64,000 bases of DNA from JAFIFT01 sp020051095 (GTDB taxonomy: Bacteria; Pseudomonadota; Gammaproteobacteria; Legionellales; Legionellaceae): the NCBI RefSeq assembly GCF_964199965.1, contig NZ_CAXMZT010000003.1, forward strand, positions 62,001-126,000, written 5' to 3'. Positions within the stretch are counted from its first letter, which is position 1. Every line of letters starts with the position of its first letter. The notes beneath the pieces were generated by a model that ran no database searches, was not told the DNA's origin, and saw only the letters and a program-made list of their open reading frames with translations. Positions 43,088-52,858 of this stretch are shown in pieces. Position numbers and translations under genes: made by a program.

Positions 43088-44752
43088 ATGCCTAAAATGA
43101 TTGCAAACCACGGCCACGTCATTCTTCGAGACCCCTTGCTCAATAAAGGTACTGCATTCACCCAAGAAGAACGCAATTTACTAGAACTCAATGGGTTACT
43201 TCCACCGCACATTGAATCGCTGGATGAACAAGTGCAGCGAAGCTATGAAGCGTTTGGCGAGAAAGTGTCGGATCTGCAAAAACACATCTATTTAAGAGCC
43301 CTTCAGGACACAAATGAGACGTTATTTTATCGATTAATTCAAGATCATCTAGAAGAGATGATGCCCATTATTTACACCCCAACCGTGGGTGATGCGTGTG
43401 AATTGTTTCACCATATTTACCGTAAACCCCGTGGCTTATTTCTTGCCTATCCAGATAGAGCACATTTAGACTCGATTTTAGCGGCCACAGCGGCGCGCAT
43501 GGATGTCAGAGTCATCGTTGTGACGGACGGTGAGCGAATTTTAGGCCTTGGTGATCAAGGTGCCGGCGGGATGGGCATTCCCATTGGCAAATTATCCCTT
43601 TATATTGCGTGTGGAGGCATTAATCCCTCGTTAACCTTGCCAATCATTTTAGACGTCGGTACCAATAATCAAGCACGGTTAGATTGTCCTGAATATTTGG
43701 GATGGCGGCATAAACGGGTAACTGGCGAAGAATATGATAAATTTGTTGATCAATTTGTACAAGGTGTTAAAACACATTTCCCCCATGCCCTTTTACAGTT
43801 TGAGGATTTTGCCCAACAGCACGCCTATCCCTTGTTAAAAAAATACCAAGATAAGCTCTGCACATTCAACGATGACATACAAGGTACTGCAGCAGTTAGT
43901 GTTGCAGCGATTGTTGCAGCGACTCGCGTTGCAAATGTCCCGTTAAAAGAGATGAATGTCTGCGTGGTAGGCGCGGGTTCAGCTGGTTGTGGAATCGCAG
44001 AACAGTTAGTCCAAGTGATGGTAAATCAAGGCCTAAGCCCCGAAGAAGCTCGCCAACATTTCTTTATGGTTGATAGACATGGCTTAGTCCATAATAAGAT
44101 GTCTGACCTAATGCCCTTCCAACAGCTGCTGGCTCAGGATGTTGAGCATCTTAAACAACTGGATTTCGATCCCAGTCAAGAAATGAGCTTACTTGATGTC
44201 GTTGATAAAGCGAAGCCTGGCGTTTTGCTGGGCGTTTCAGGCGTGCCAGGCTTGTTCACTGAAGATGTGATAAAGACCATGGCAAAACATCAACCCCATC
44301 CCATTGTGTTTCCATTATCCAATCCTACCTCAAGAGCTGAAGCAGTTCCGAAGGATATTTTAACCTGGACAAATGGCAAAGCACTCGTCGCAACGGGCAG
44401 CCCGTTTGATCCCGTCACCATTGGCTCGCAGACAATACCTATCGCACAATGCAATAATGCCTATATTTTTCCAGGCATGGGTCTAGCCGTTGTTGCAAGC
44501 CAAGCAAAACGCGTGACAAACACGATGATGATGGCCGCTGCCTTAGCCTTAAGTGATTTAGCACCGGCGGTGATGACTGGGAAAGGACGGCTTTTGCCCG
44601 AGCTTCATACTATTCGAGAAGTCTCTCGTCATATCGCTGAAGCGGTAATTAAACAAGGTATAAAAGAGGGTCATATCCATTCAATGGATGAAGCACAAAT
44701 ACAACATGCCATCAATGAAACGATGTGGGTGCCAGAATATAAAGAATACTAG
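43088..44752 (+). CDS. maeA: NAD-dependent malic enzyme
   Basis: 554 residues, close to E. coli MaeA (565). Oxidatively decarboxylates malate to pyruvate. Signature motifs: YTPTVGDACE, the catalytic-site CTFNDDIQGTAAV (metal-binding Asp) and NAD site VVGAGSAGCGIAEQL. ATG with TAAGGAA upstream. Monocistronic candidate, with cbpA 11 bases after. The NAD rather than NADP form is inferred from family resemblance. Confidence 0.93.
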   Translation: MPKMIANHGHVILRDPLLNKGTAFTQEERNLLELNGLLPPHIESLDEQVQRSYEAFGEKVSDLQKHIYLRALQDTNETLFYRLIQDHLEEMMPIIYTPTVGDACELFHHIYRKPRGLFLAYPDRAHLDSILAATAARMDVRVIVVTDGERILGLGDQGAGGMGIPIGKLSLYIACGGINPSLTLPIILDVGTNNQARLDCPEYLGWRHKRVTGEEYDKFVDQFVQGVKTHFPHALLQFEDFAQQHAYPLLKKYQDKLCTFNDDIQGTAAVSVAAIVAATRVANVPLKEMNVCVVGAGSAGCGIAEQLVQVMVNQGLSPEEARQHFFMVDRHGLVHNKMSDLMPFQQLLAQDVEHLKQLDFDPSQEMSLLDVVDKAKPGVLLGVSGVPGLFTEDVIKTMAKHQPHPIVFPLSNPTSRAEAVPKDILTWTNGKALVATGSPFDPVTIGSQTIPIAQCNNAYIFPGMGLAVVASQAKRVTNTMMMAAALALSDLAPAVMTGKGRLLPELHTIREVSRHIAEAVIKQGIKEGHIHSMDEAQIQHAINETMWVPEYKEY

Positions 44753-44763
44753 AGACTGACCTT

Positions 44764-45699
44764 ATGGCTTTTACGGACTATTATCAAATAATGGGCGTCT
44801 CAAAAGACGCCACACAGGATGACATTAAACGGGCTTATCGTAAATTAGCTCGAAAATATCACCCTGACGTTAGTCAAGAATCGGATGCTGAAGCAAAATT
44901 CAAAGCGGTTGGTGAAGCCTATGAAGTTCTTAAGGATCCTGAAAAAAGAGCGCAATACGATCAATTTGGTCGAGAGTGGAAAAATGCTGCCCAAGCAGAA
45001 CAAGCCAGGCAGCGAGGTCAAAGCCAACAGTCAACCTACCAACATAGCCATAGTGAAGCTGATTTTGCTGAATTCTTAAACCAAATGTTTGGTCAAGGGC
45101 GACAACGTCAGCGTGGATTTGGCTTTGAAGCCGATTTGAACCAAGGCCAAGATATTCATACCCGCTTAGACATTAGTCTAGAAGATAGCTACCTGGGCGC
45201 GGAGAAGATGTTGCAATTACACATCCCCACCCTGGATGCCCGAGGCGGCGTAAGCTCGAAAACCAAAACCGTGAAAGTGAACATCCCCAAAGGGATTTTA
45301 GATGGCCAACAGATTCGCTTGAAAGGGCAAGGCCACGAATCTGCAAACGGCCATGCCGGTGATTTATACATTGAAGTACACCTGCTTCCCCATCGCTTAT
45401 ACCATGTCGAAGGAAAAAACATTTTATTGGATGTTCCCATCGCCCCTTGGGAAGCCGCGTTAGGCAGCAAGATTGAAATACAAACCCTGGGAGGTAAGGT
45501 CGCCATGAAGTGCCCTGAAAACACTCAAAACGGGCAACAGATGAGACTAAAAGGTCGCGGACTGCCCGGCAATCCTGCAGGCGATCAAATTGTTCGTTTC
45601 CAAATTGCCATGCCCAAGAAAGTATCCTCGGAAGCGAAAAAGGCATATGAACAACTACGAGATGCGCAGGCTTATAACCCTCGCGCTGGAATGGAGTAA
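44764..45699 (+). CDS. cbpA: Curved DNA-binding protein / DnaJ-like co-chaperone
   Basis: 311 residues. J domain at residues 4-70 with the HPD motif (YHPDVSQ) that stimulates DnaK, a glycine/glutamine-rich linker, then the two C-terminal beta domains (HTRLDISLEDSYLGAEK, LLDVPIAPWEAALG). It lacks the zinc-finger region of DnaJ, which identifies the CbpA type. The neighbour cbpM, three bases after its stop, supports the call. Confidence 0.95.
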   Translation: MAFTDYYQIMGVSKDATQDDIKRAYRKLARKYHPDVSQESDAEAKFKAVGEAYEVLKDPEKRAQYDQFGREWKNAAQAEQARQRGQSQQSTYQHSHSEADFAEFLNQMFGQGRQRQRGFGFEADLNQGQDIHTRLDISLEDSYLGAEKMLQLHIPTLDARGGVSSKTKTVKVNIPKGILDGQQIRLKGQGHESANGHAGDLYIEVHLLPHRLYHVEGKNILLDVPIAPWEAALGSKIEIQTLGGKVAMKCPENTQNGQQMRLKGRGLPGNPAGDQIVRFQIAMPKKVSSEAKKAYEQLRDAQAYNPRAGME

Positions 45700-45702
45700 T
45701 CG

Positions 45703-45972
45703 ATGCAAGATGAATGGGTATACATTAGCACCACAGCACTGAGCCAGTCATTGGGAGTACCAACTCAGTTAATCGATGAAATGATCGAATTAGGTATTGT
45801 CCAGGGCGAACAAAGAAGCCAACGTGAATTGGTATTTACCAGCATCGAAATCTATCGAATCCGCAAAGTGATTCGACTCAATCGTGACCTAGGCGTTAAT
45901 ACCGCAGGGGCTGCGCTTATCCTGGACTTACTGGATCAAATCGAAAATCTCAAGCGTCAATTGCCCAAATAA
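45703..45972 (+). CDS. cbpM: Chaperone modulator CbpM
   Basis: 89 residues, MerR-like helix-turn-helix fold without recognised partner domains. CbpM binds CbpA's J domain and inhibits it. Position three bases after cbpA, length and the sequence QSLGVPTQLIDEMIELGIVQG... fit. It ends 11 bases before the convergent mechanosensitive channel gene. Confidence 0.85.
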   Translation: MQDEWVYISTTALSQSLGVPTQLIDEMIELGIVQGEQRSQRELVFTSIEIYRIRKVIRLNRDLGVNTAGAALILDLLDQIENLKRQLPK

Positions 45973-45983
45973 ATCCTCAGGAC

Positions 45984-48305
45984 TTATTCAGGGGCATTGG
46001 CAGGCGGAGGCTCGTATTTAATATGAACATCCCTTTGTGGGAAGGCGATGACAATGTTGTGGGCACGGAAAGCTTTATCAATCGCAAAATTCAGATCGCT
46101 GGTGACAACGAATTTTTTATTGACATTATTAATCATGCACCAAAGCTCAAACACGAGTGCGCTATCACCAAATGATTGGAATAATACCATGGGCTTATTC
46201 CCCCTTGAATCCAACACATCTTTATGATTTTTTGCGACATCTAATAAGACATTTTTCACCAGTTCTGTGTCGCTACCATAAGCAACGCCCACAGTGCATT
46301 TGACACGCCATGTGTGATTGGTAAACATAAAGTTGGTCACTTGTTGGGTGATAAGATCCGAGTTAGGCACAATAATATCTTCTTTTGAAGGGGTTTCAAT
46401 TTGCGTTGATCGGACTCGGACCTTTTTGACAAATCCTTCCACATCCCCTATGGCAATTCGATCACCCACTTTAATTGGCTTTTCAATCAACAAAATTAAC
46501 CCAGAGAAAAAATTGTTCACAATCGATTGCAACCCTAAACCAATACCAACTGAGAGCGCCCCTGCGATGATAGCAAGACTTGTAAAACTGAAACCAGAAA
46601 CGAGTAATCCCATGATGACCGCCATGGTAAAACCGATATATAAAATCAGTGACGCAAGAGCAACCTGAGTATCTTCTTCTTCCCCATGGATTGTTTTTAA
46701 ACTATAGTGACGCGAAATATAGCGCGAAATAATGACGATCATGCAAAATACTAGAATGCCAATCAGCCAATGGAGCGGTTTAAATGTGTAACTTGCGACG
46801 ACAAATCCTTGGAAAATATAATCCAGGAAATAATCAATGAAATAACTTGCTTCCCCGATCAAATAGGCAAACAAATACAGTAACGAAATAGCAATGCTAA
46901 TTTGAATAATGACCTTTAGTAAAGCAAGCTCAAAATACGGCGGCGTTGACGAATAGCCAAAGTAACGCTTTAAATAGGCTTGGGATCGCGGGGAATAATT
47001 TAGGAAATGATAGGCTTGTCCAAATCCTTTTAACACCACCAAACTCAATCCACCAACCAGTAAAAGCGAAAAGAAAATATCGGATGCATCCACTGCTAGG
47101 ATATAAAACCCAAATAAATCGAAGGCTATTAGCGTAAACACAATCAACCATATTAAGCGGTAAATATAGGTAAATTGGGTACCATTCGCAAAGAACCGTT
47201 GGTGATTGAGGTAAAATTGATAAGTGAAATAAGTCGTCGCCAATAACGAGAGCATCATCATAATGCTATCAAAAAATTGTTTCAGGTATTGGCCTGATTC
47301 AAAAAGCGTCAAAACGCTATTGCCAACCAAATGAATACCCGAAATTAAAATAATGACTTGCGTGAGGGTGCTTGAATACCCCGGATCAAACCCATACCAT
47401 TTCAAGCCAATATCAAAGCGCCGGATAGCGAATAAAAACTGCGTCAAAAGTAATGCCAACACGACAAATAACACATGGGTCAAAAGACTCTGGAAAAACA
47501 TATTATCTGTGCCGTCCATAAATGGCTTATAATTCATTAGCCACAAAGTAAAAAGCGACAAAGCTATCGAGCCAAGAACTACTTGGGTCAACCCGATTGA
47601 ACGACGTTTAACATAGGTTTTAAGACTTTCTCGCAATCCATAAACAATGCCAAAAACAATCATCACAATGGCTAAGACAAATATCGCCATATTCACCCAT
47701 CCCCATGGTATAATGGGTTTCCGATACTTAGGCGTCGATAAATTTTGAATATCTCGGTGGACCATCTCCACCCGTTTAAATATTGGAAGACCCCGCGTGA
47801 AGGTGATTTTTTGTTGCATTGACAACTCCGTATTACGGTAAGCGGTTAATGCTTCCCCCGCACGGATTTGAAACAGCCGACATTTCGCCTCAATATCGAT
47901 TAATTTTTTTTTCTGCTGATTTAGATATTGTGAATCCACCCGCGAGTGACTTTCATCCGGTTTGATGAGAGGTGTGTTTTCTTTGTCACGCCCATCCCCT
48001 TCACTTCCTAAAATGGCTTTAAGATGCTCATCGATTTCTTTGATTTTAGTCGATGAATCGTCCACACAGTCTTGTGCTTCTTCCGATAATATTTCCAATT
48101 GCTCAATGGCTTGGCTTAATTTTCTAATACTGAGCTTCGGTGAGGTTAAAGATAAGGATATCGTGTCAAATTGTTTATTTGCTTTGACGGGGTCAAAGGC
48201 AACCGACTCAAAATCAGCGGGCGATGCCATAGTTTTGGCATGAATTGGAATTGTCGTTACCAGTGTCAGCAAACATCCTGTTAATAACTTTCTAATTTTA
48301 TCCAT
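45984..48305 (-). CDS. MscS-family mechanosensitive channel (large, MscK-like)
   Basis: 773 residues with a signal peptide (MDKIRKLLTGCLLTLVTTIPIHA). A periplasmic helical part (about 30-190) with an acidic stretch near 100, then about ten hydrophobic segments. The last holds the pore signature GALSVGIGLGLQSIVNNFFSG, followed by the beta domain IKVGDRIAIGDVEGFVKKVRVRSTQIET and a cytoplasmic vestibule. Larger than MscS (286), smaller than MscK (1120). A role in osmotic release is inferred from the family. A symbol is not assigned because several large MscS-type paralogues exist. Confidence 0.87.
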   Translation of the reverse strand: MDKIRKLLTGCLLTLVTTIPIHAKTMASPADFESVAFDPVKANKQFDTISLSLTSPKLSIRKLSQAIEQLEILSEEAQDCVDDSSTKIKEIDEHLKAILGSEGDGRDKENTPLIKPDESHSRVDSQYLNQQKKKLIDIEAKCRLFQIRAGEALTAYRNTELSMQQKITFTRGLPIFKRVEMVHRDIQNLSTPKYRKPIIPWGWVNMAIFVLAIVMIVFGIVYGLRESLKTYVKRRSIGLTQVVLGSIALSLFTLWLMNYKPFMDGTDNMFFQSLLTHVLFVVLALLLTQFLFAIRRFDIGLKWYGFDPGYSSTLTQVIILISGIHLVGNSVLTLFESGQYLKQFFDSIMMMLSLLATTYFTYQFYLNHQRFFANGTQFTYIYRLIWLIVFTLIAFDLFGFYILAVDASDIFFSLLLVGGLSLVVLKGFGQAYHFLNYSPRSQAYLKRYFGYSSTPPYFELALLKVIIQISIAISLLYLFAYLIGEASYFIDYFLDYIFQGFVVASYTFKPLHWLIGILVFCMIVIISRYISRHYSLKTIHGEEEDTQVALASLILYIGFTMAVIMGLLVSGFSFTSLAIIAGALSVGIGLGLQSIVNNFFSGLILLIEKPIKVGDRIAIGDVEGFVKKVRVRSTQIETPSKEDIIVPNSDLITQQVTNFMFTNHTWRVKCTVGVAYGSDTELVKNVLLDVAKNHKDVLDSRGNKPMVLFQSFGDSALVFELWCMINNVNKKFVVTSDLNFAIDKAFRAHNIVIAFPQRDVHIKYEPPPANAPE

Positions 48306-48374
48306 ATTATTTTTGCCATTGCCCTTAAACGAACTGAGCTGGTTTTATACATTTGTCGCGGTATTGCGCTACTC

Positions 48375-48496
48375 AGGACTTATGAAAAACCCCAAGGTCG
48401 AGGCAAAAAAAGTTTTTAATGAGGAAGTTTAGATTAACTAAATGACCGAATTAAAACTTTTTTTAACGAAGAGATTGGGAGTTTTTCATAAGTCCT
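48375..48496. mobile_element. Complete AGGACTTATGAAAAAC-ended MITE-like element
   Basis: Left end AGGACTTATGAAAAAC (48375-48390) and right end GTTTTTCATAAGTCCT (48481-48496) are perfect 16-bp inverted repeats. Inner arms AAAAAAAGTTTTT and AAAACTTTTTTT flank TTTAGATTAACTAAATGACC. 122 bp, non-coding. Other copies at 34433-34549, 41751-41825 and 5543-5595. It occupies most of the 313-base gap before hemA. No target duplication beyond a few bases is obvious. Confidence 0.88.
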
Positions 48497-48618
48497 GCTA
48501 CTAAAACTATAGTACAAGTCACTTAATGGAACAAATCCGTGCCACGATAAAAAAACTACCGATTTAAATAAAAATACGCTAGAATTAAGCTACTGTAAAA
48601 AAAGATAAACAATTAAAC

Positions 48619-49893
48619 ATGGTGTATGTTGCACTCGGTCTGAATCATAAAACCGCTCCCATAGAAATTCGTGAACAAGTTGCTACCCTTCCGGCGAATG
48701 AAGATCGATTTTTAGTGGATCTCATGTCTTGTGAGGGAGTACATGAAGCAGCCGTCCTTTCTACCTGCAACAGAACCGAAATCTATTGTGAAATTGAAAA
48801 GCCAGGTCTCCTATCACAATGGTTAGCAAGACAACATGACCTTCCTGCGCCTACTTTAAAACCCTACTTATACCTCCATCAACAGGATAATGCGATTCGG
48901 CATACGCTGCGGGTTGCTAGCGGACTTGACTCCATGATGCTTGGTGAGCCACAAATTTTAGGACAAATGAAGCAAGCCTACCAACACGCCTGTCAAATGG
49001 GCACTGTGAAACACCAATTACGCAATAAATTTGAATATATCTTTTCAGCAAGTAAACGGATTCGCAATCAAAGCGGTATTGGCACCAATCCAATATCTGT
49101 CGCTTATGCGGCAGTCCAGCTCATTAACCAAACTTTTTCCGACTTACAAACGATTAATGTGTTGTTAATCGGCTCCGGAGAAACGTCGCGGCTGGTTGCT
49201 AAATATCTACAAGAGTCAGGTGTTGCCAAATTTATGATCGCCAGTCGCACCCCTGAAAATGCACATAAGTTAGCACTTGCTGTCGATGCCCAAGCTATCA
49301 ACATTGGTGACATTCCTACCGTCATGCATCAAGCCGATGTTGTTGTGACCGCTACCGCCTGCCCGATGCCCTTTATCAATCCTTCTCTCATTAAAAATGC
49401 GTTAACCCTAAGAAACAATCGGCCAATGTTTTTACTTGATTTAGCGGTTCCTCGCGATATTGAGCCGGAAGTAGGTCTTCTTAACAATGCGCATTTGTAT
49501 AACATCGACGATTTAGAAAAAATTATTGAAGATGGCATGGAAGCAAGGCGTACATGCGCTGTTGCTGCAGAACAGCTCATCGAATTAGAAGTTGAACAAT
49601 ATATTCGTTGGCATCGTTCGTTACGCGCAAGTGACATGATTATTGACTACCGCCAACACATGGATTCCCTGGCAGAACTTGAGTTACAACGCGCCTTAAA
49701 GCTCATAGCCTCAGGTGAAGACACGGCGTCTGTGATGAACAGCTTCAAACATCGACTTGTCAATAAACTCGTACACCAACCCACCGTCGGAATGCGCCAA
49801 GCCGCTTGGGAAGGTAAAACAGAATTACTTGATTTAGCAAACTATTTATTTAAACCTTCAACCAAATCAAACTCCCATGAAGAAATCTCTTGA
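48619..49893 (+). CDS. hemA: Glutamyl-tRNA reductase
   Basis: 424 residues. Catalyses the first step of tetrapyrrole synthesis, reducing glutamyl-tRNA to glutamate-1-semialdehyde. Nucleophile Cys in STCNRTEIY (about residue 50), NADPH site LLIGSGETSRLVAKYL and the C-terminal dimerisation helix are present. The start reads MVYVALGLNHKTAPIEIRE, typical of the family. Overlaps prfA by 17 bases; hemA-prfA-prmC is a classical operon. Confidence 0.96.
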   Translation: MVYVALGLNHKTAPIEIREQVATLPANEDRFLVDLMSCEGVHEAAVLSTCNRTEIYCEIEKPGLLSQWLARQHDLPAPTLKPYLYLHQQDNAIRHTLRVASGLDSMMLGEPQILGQMKQAYQHACQMGTVKHQLRNKFEYIFSASKRIRNQSGIGTNPISVAYAAVQLINQTFSDLQTINVLLIGSGETSRLVAKYLQESGVAKFMIASRTPENAHKLALAVDAQAINIGDIPTVMHQADVVVTATACPMPFINPSLIKNALTLRNNRPMFLLDLAVPRDIEPEVGLLNNAHLYNIDDLEKIIEDGMEARRTCAVAAEQLIELEVEQYIRWHRSLRASDMIIDYRQHMDSLAELELQRALKLIASGEDTASVMNSFKHRLVNKLVHQPTVGMRQAAWEGKTELLDLANYLFKPSTKSNSHEEIS

Positions 49894-50971
49894 GCATCGA
49901 CTCGAGCAACTTTTTGAACGTTATTCCGAAGTTGGCCAGTTATTATCGCAACCTGACGTTATCTCGGATCAGCAGAAATTTAAACAATTATCGAAAGAAT
50001 ATGCCCAGCTTGAGCCGATAGCTCAAAGCTACCAAGCTTATAGTGAAGAAAAAAAATCCATCGAAGAATTGAACACGTTAATGGAAAGCGACGATGCGGA
50101 GATAGCTTTATTAGCCAAGGAAGAATTATTCAGTGCTGAAAAGAAACTGGTCGACTTATCAGAGAGCTTAGAGTTTCTCTTAATTCCGAAAGACCCCGAT
50201 GATGAACGAGACATCTATTTAGAAGTTCGAGCAGGCACTGGCGGGGACGAAGCAGCTATTTTTGCCGGCGATTTGTTCCGGATGTATTGCCGCTATGCTG
50301 AGCAACAAGGCTGGCAAGTAGAAATGGTTTCAGCAAATTATGGTGAACATGGGGGCTTTAAAGAAGTCATTGCCCGTATCAGTGGTCGCGATGTGTATGG
50401 TCAGTTAAAATTTGAATCCGGCGCGCACCGCGTACAACGTGTGCCAGAAACCGAATCTCAAGGGCGTGTCCATACGTCTGCATGTACCGTTGCTGTTTTA
50501 CCTGAAGTCGAAGCGATTGATGAAATTACCCTAAACCCAGACGATCTTCGCATTGATACCTATCGTGCATCAGGCGCGGGTGGCCAGCATGTGAATAAAA
50601 CGGATTCCGCCATTCGTATCACCCATATCCCGACTGGCACTGTGGTTGAATGCCAAGATGAGCGCTCTCAGCACAAAAACAAAGCAAAAGCACTGTCTCT
50701 TTTGCAAACAAGGCTTCTGGATGCCGAACGAAGTAAACAAGAAGCTGAACAAGCACAAACACGAAAATTACAGGTGGGAAGAGGCGATCGATCGGAACGA
50801 ATTCGTACCTATAATTTCCCTCAAGGCCGGTTAACGGATCACCGCATCAATCTAACCCTATATCAACTCGAAGATATCATTGCTGGCGAGCTGCATCCTG
50901 TCATTAATGCCTTGCAAAAAGAGCACCATGCCGAACTATTAGCCGAATTAGGCAAACATGACGAGCATTAA
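49877..50971 (+). CDS. prfA: Peptide chain release factor 1
   Basis: 364 residues, begins inside the end of hemA. The GGQ motif that triggers peptide release is in GAGGQHVNKTD. The codon-recognition PxT tripeptide reads P-E-T (RVPETESQGR), so UAA and UAG reading is expected. Gln in GGQ is the target of PrmC, whose gene follows. The N-terminal 17 bases overlap suggests translational coupling. Confidence 0.97.
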   Translation: MKKSLEHRLEQLFERYSEVGQLLSQPDVISDQQKFKQLSKEYAQLEPIAQSYQAYSEEKKSIEELNTLMESDDAEIALLAKEELFSAEKKLVDLSESLEFLLIPKDPDDERDIYLEVRAGTGGDEAAIFAGDLFRMYCRYAEQQGWQVEMVSANYGEHGGFKEVIARISGRDVYGQLKFESGAHRVQRVPETESQGRVHTSACTVAVLPEVEAIDEITLNPDDLRIDTYRASGAGGQHVNKTDSAIRITHIPTGTVVECQDERSQHKNKAKALSLLQTRLLDAERSKQEAEQAQTRKLQVGRGDRSERIRTYNFPQGRLTDHRINLTLYQLEDIIAGELHPVINALQKEHHAELLAELGKHDEH

Positions 50972-51794
50972 GCAGCTTTTACGTTGGGGGAAAACGACCT
51001 TATCTGAGCACAGCGACTCGGCCAATATCGATGCAGAGGTATTGCTTTGCCATGTTTTGAAACATTCTCGCGTGTATTTATATGCCCATTCAGAAGCGTT
51101 GATTGAAGAAGCCCCGATTGTATTATACACACAGCTGATTGAGAAAAGAAAAACAGGCTATCCTGTTGCCTATTTAACCGGTAAGCAAGCCTTCTGGAAC
51201 TTAGACATTGCTGTGAATGAGCACACGCTTATCCCAAGACCAGAAACAGAAATGTTAGTGACAATGGGGCTTGAGAAAATTCACTCAATCGATAATCCGG
51301 TGATTGCTGATCTGGGAACAGGCAGTGGCGCTATTGCATTAGCATTGGCAAGTGAGCGGCCGGATGCTGTTATATTCGCCGTTGACTTAAGTAAAAATGC
51401 TTTAAATGTTGCCCAACAAAACCAACATCATTATCAATTCAAACAGGTGCATCTTGTTAATGCCAATTGGCTTGATGCCTTCGAACCAAAACCATGCTTT
51501 GATCTCATTGTCACTAACCCACCCTATATCCCCGAGGCCGATCCGCACTTGCAATCGTCCATTCGCTATGAACCGAGCTTAGCCTTGATAAGCGGTCCAG
51601 GCGGCCTGGATGCGGTGATGGAAATTATTGCAAAGGCCAAACCATTCCTTAAGCCCGATGGATGGCTCTTGATTGAACATGGATACGACCAAAAAATGCC
51701 AATAAATCAGCAGCTTATCGATAACGGCTATCGCCAAGTCAATTGCTGGGAAGATCACGCTGGCCACGATAGAATTTCAATCGGCCAGAAATAA
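50958..51794 (+). CDS. prmC: Peptide chain release factor N5-glutamine methyltransferase
   Basis: 278 residues. Methylates Gln in the GGQ of RF1 and RF2. SAM motif IADLGTGSGAIALALA and catalytic VTNPPYIPE are intact. Starts 14 bases inside the end of prfA, completing the hemA-prfA-prmC group. A short palindromic element follows its stop. Confidence 0.96.
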   Translation: MTSIKQLLRWGKTTLSEHSDSANIDAEVLLCHVLKHSRVYLYAHSEALIEEAPIVLYTQLIEKRKTGYPVAYLTGKQAFWNLDIAVNEHTLIPRPETEMLVTMGLEKIHSIDNPVIADLGTGSGAIALALASERPDAVIFAVDLSKNALNVAQQNQHHYQFKQVHLVNANWLDAFEPKPCFDLIVTNPPYIPEADPHLQSSIRYEPSLALISGPGGLDAVMEIIAKAKPFLKPDGWLLIEHGYDQKMPINQQLIDNGYRQVNCWEDHAGHDRISIGQK

Positions 51795-51804
51795 ATGTTA
51801 ATCT

Positions 51805-51854
51805 AGGGCGTGTCCTCTTTCCATTTGCTAGAGCCAGAATATGGACTCGCCTTA
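51805..51854. repeat. Short GGCGTGTCC-ended palindromic element
   Basis: AGGGCGTGTCCTCTTTCCAT at the left and ATGGACTCGCCTTA at the right are inverted with one mismatch. It is the same family as 40087-40249 and 27616-27663, internally deleted. The stop codon (TAA) of the minus-strand 51852 gene lies at its right edge. Confidence 0.7.
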
Positions 51855-52460
51855 AGCAACTGGGTCAGCCTTCTCAACATCCTTGCTTAGATTTGCTCTA
51901 GGAAATTTCACCATAATAATTATCAATAAGTGCAATATAATGGTGACTAGCAGTGCGATAGATACATTAGTAGTGGTCATGACTCCTTCTGCAGCAAGTA
52001 CCCAGAGCGTATAAATCCCTGTCGGATAATTAACGAATGCGCTGACGATAAGTCCTGGATTATATCGTTTTTTTACGACAAACATGATGATATGGAGTGT
52101 TGCATTAAATAAGCCAAAAACAGGTAATAATATGCCAAAGGATAGCGATATGTTTTGTGCTAGAACAGCGCATAAGGGAAATAAGCACCAAATAACGATT
52201 GTATTTATCCAAAACACAGCACTCGGGGTTAAGGGAGAATCGGGATAAGGGCTGTTAAAAATTTCTTTATTAATAAACTCTCTAAAATGACCTGGATAGA
52301 AATGTTCTTCAAACTGATGAACCAGATATACGGGGAATTGAAACCAAATCAGGAATAAGACGAGCGGTGTTATTGGTAAATAGGAAAGTAGCATCACGGT
52401 CAGGGCAAGCGCCATAAATAGACAGCTGTCTGCCCAATGTGAATATAAATAAGCCTTCAT
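51852..52460 (-). CDS. HXXEE-domain membrane protein
   Basis: 202 residues from the ATG at 52458-52460, preceded by AGGAGG five bases away. An HxxEE motif in YLVHQFEEHFYPG follows a first membrane segment, and about six hydrophobic segments can be counted (CLFMALALTVMLLSYLP, FWINTIVIWCLFPLCAVLA, SFGILLPVFGLFNATLHI and more). The HXXEE family is of unknown function, possibly metal-dependent membrane hydrolases. Inner membrane is well supported. Its stop codon lies on a palindromic element edge. Confidence 0.75.
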   Translation of the reverse strand: MKAYLYSHWADSCLFMALALTVMLLSYLPITPLVLFLIWFQFPVYLVHQFEEHFYPGHFREFINKEIFNSPYPDSPLTPSAVFWINTIVIWCLFPLCAVLAQNISLSFGILLPVFGLFNATLHIIMFVVKKRYNPGLIVSAFVNYPTGIYTLWVLAAEGVMTTTNVSIALLVTIILHLLIIIMVKFPRANLSKDVEKADPVA

Positions 52461-52463
52461 CAA

Positions 52464-52858
52464 TTCCTCCTTGAAAGATGCTGTATATACCCAATTTACG
52501 TCAAAACTCTCGTTGCTAGGCTACTCAATTATTTTCCTTAAATCATTTAAAAGCACGTAATTGAAAAGCCCTATGGCGACCTTTTAAACGATTTATAGGC
52601 AGAAAAATGGATAGCATCAACTCGTATTTTGAAGTAACTAGGGAATATCTTAGATCATTTTGCATACACGCGCTATCACTATTCTATTTTTTAGGATATC
52701 CTGTGGGTTGTGTGTTTTAGAGTTGCTAGATTTTAGTAATTTTGCTATATCTATTAATTGATAATTGTCAACTGGGTAATTTGCAGGTAGAATCTTGCGC
52801 CTTGGGAGGCAGTAATGCCCAAACCAACTTTTATCCATAAATTGAGAGTGATATCACC
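52464..52858. other. 395-base gap before dksA
   Basis: No gene seen on either strand. Only a dksA promoter (52765-52793) is recognisable. The rest, AT-rich, may carry a promoter for the minus-strand membrane protein gene. No repeat family member was found here. Confidence 0.5.
52765..52793 (+). promoter_or_regulatory. Sigma-70-like promoter for dksA
   Basis: TTGTCA at 52765-52770, a 17-base spacer, TAGAAT at 52788-52793. The start codon is 65 bases past it, leaving a moderate leader. Good box matches, by eye only. Confidence 0.6.

Noticed and set aside
45173..45646. Long open frame opposite cbpA (157 codons)
   Set aside because: It is antisense to a clear conserved gene, without a ribosome site or recognisable domain.
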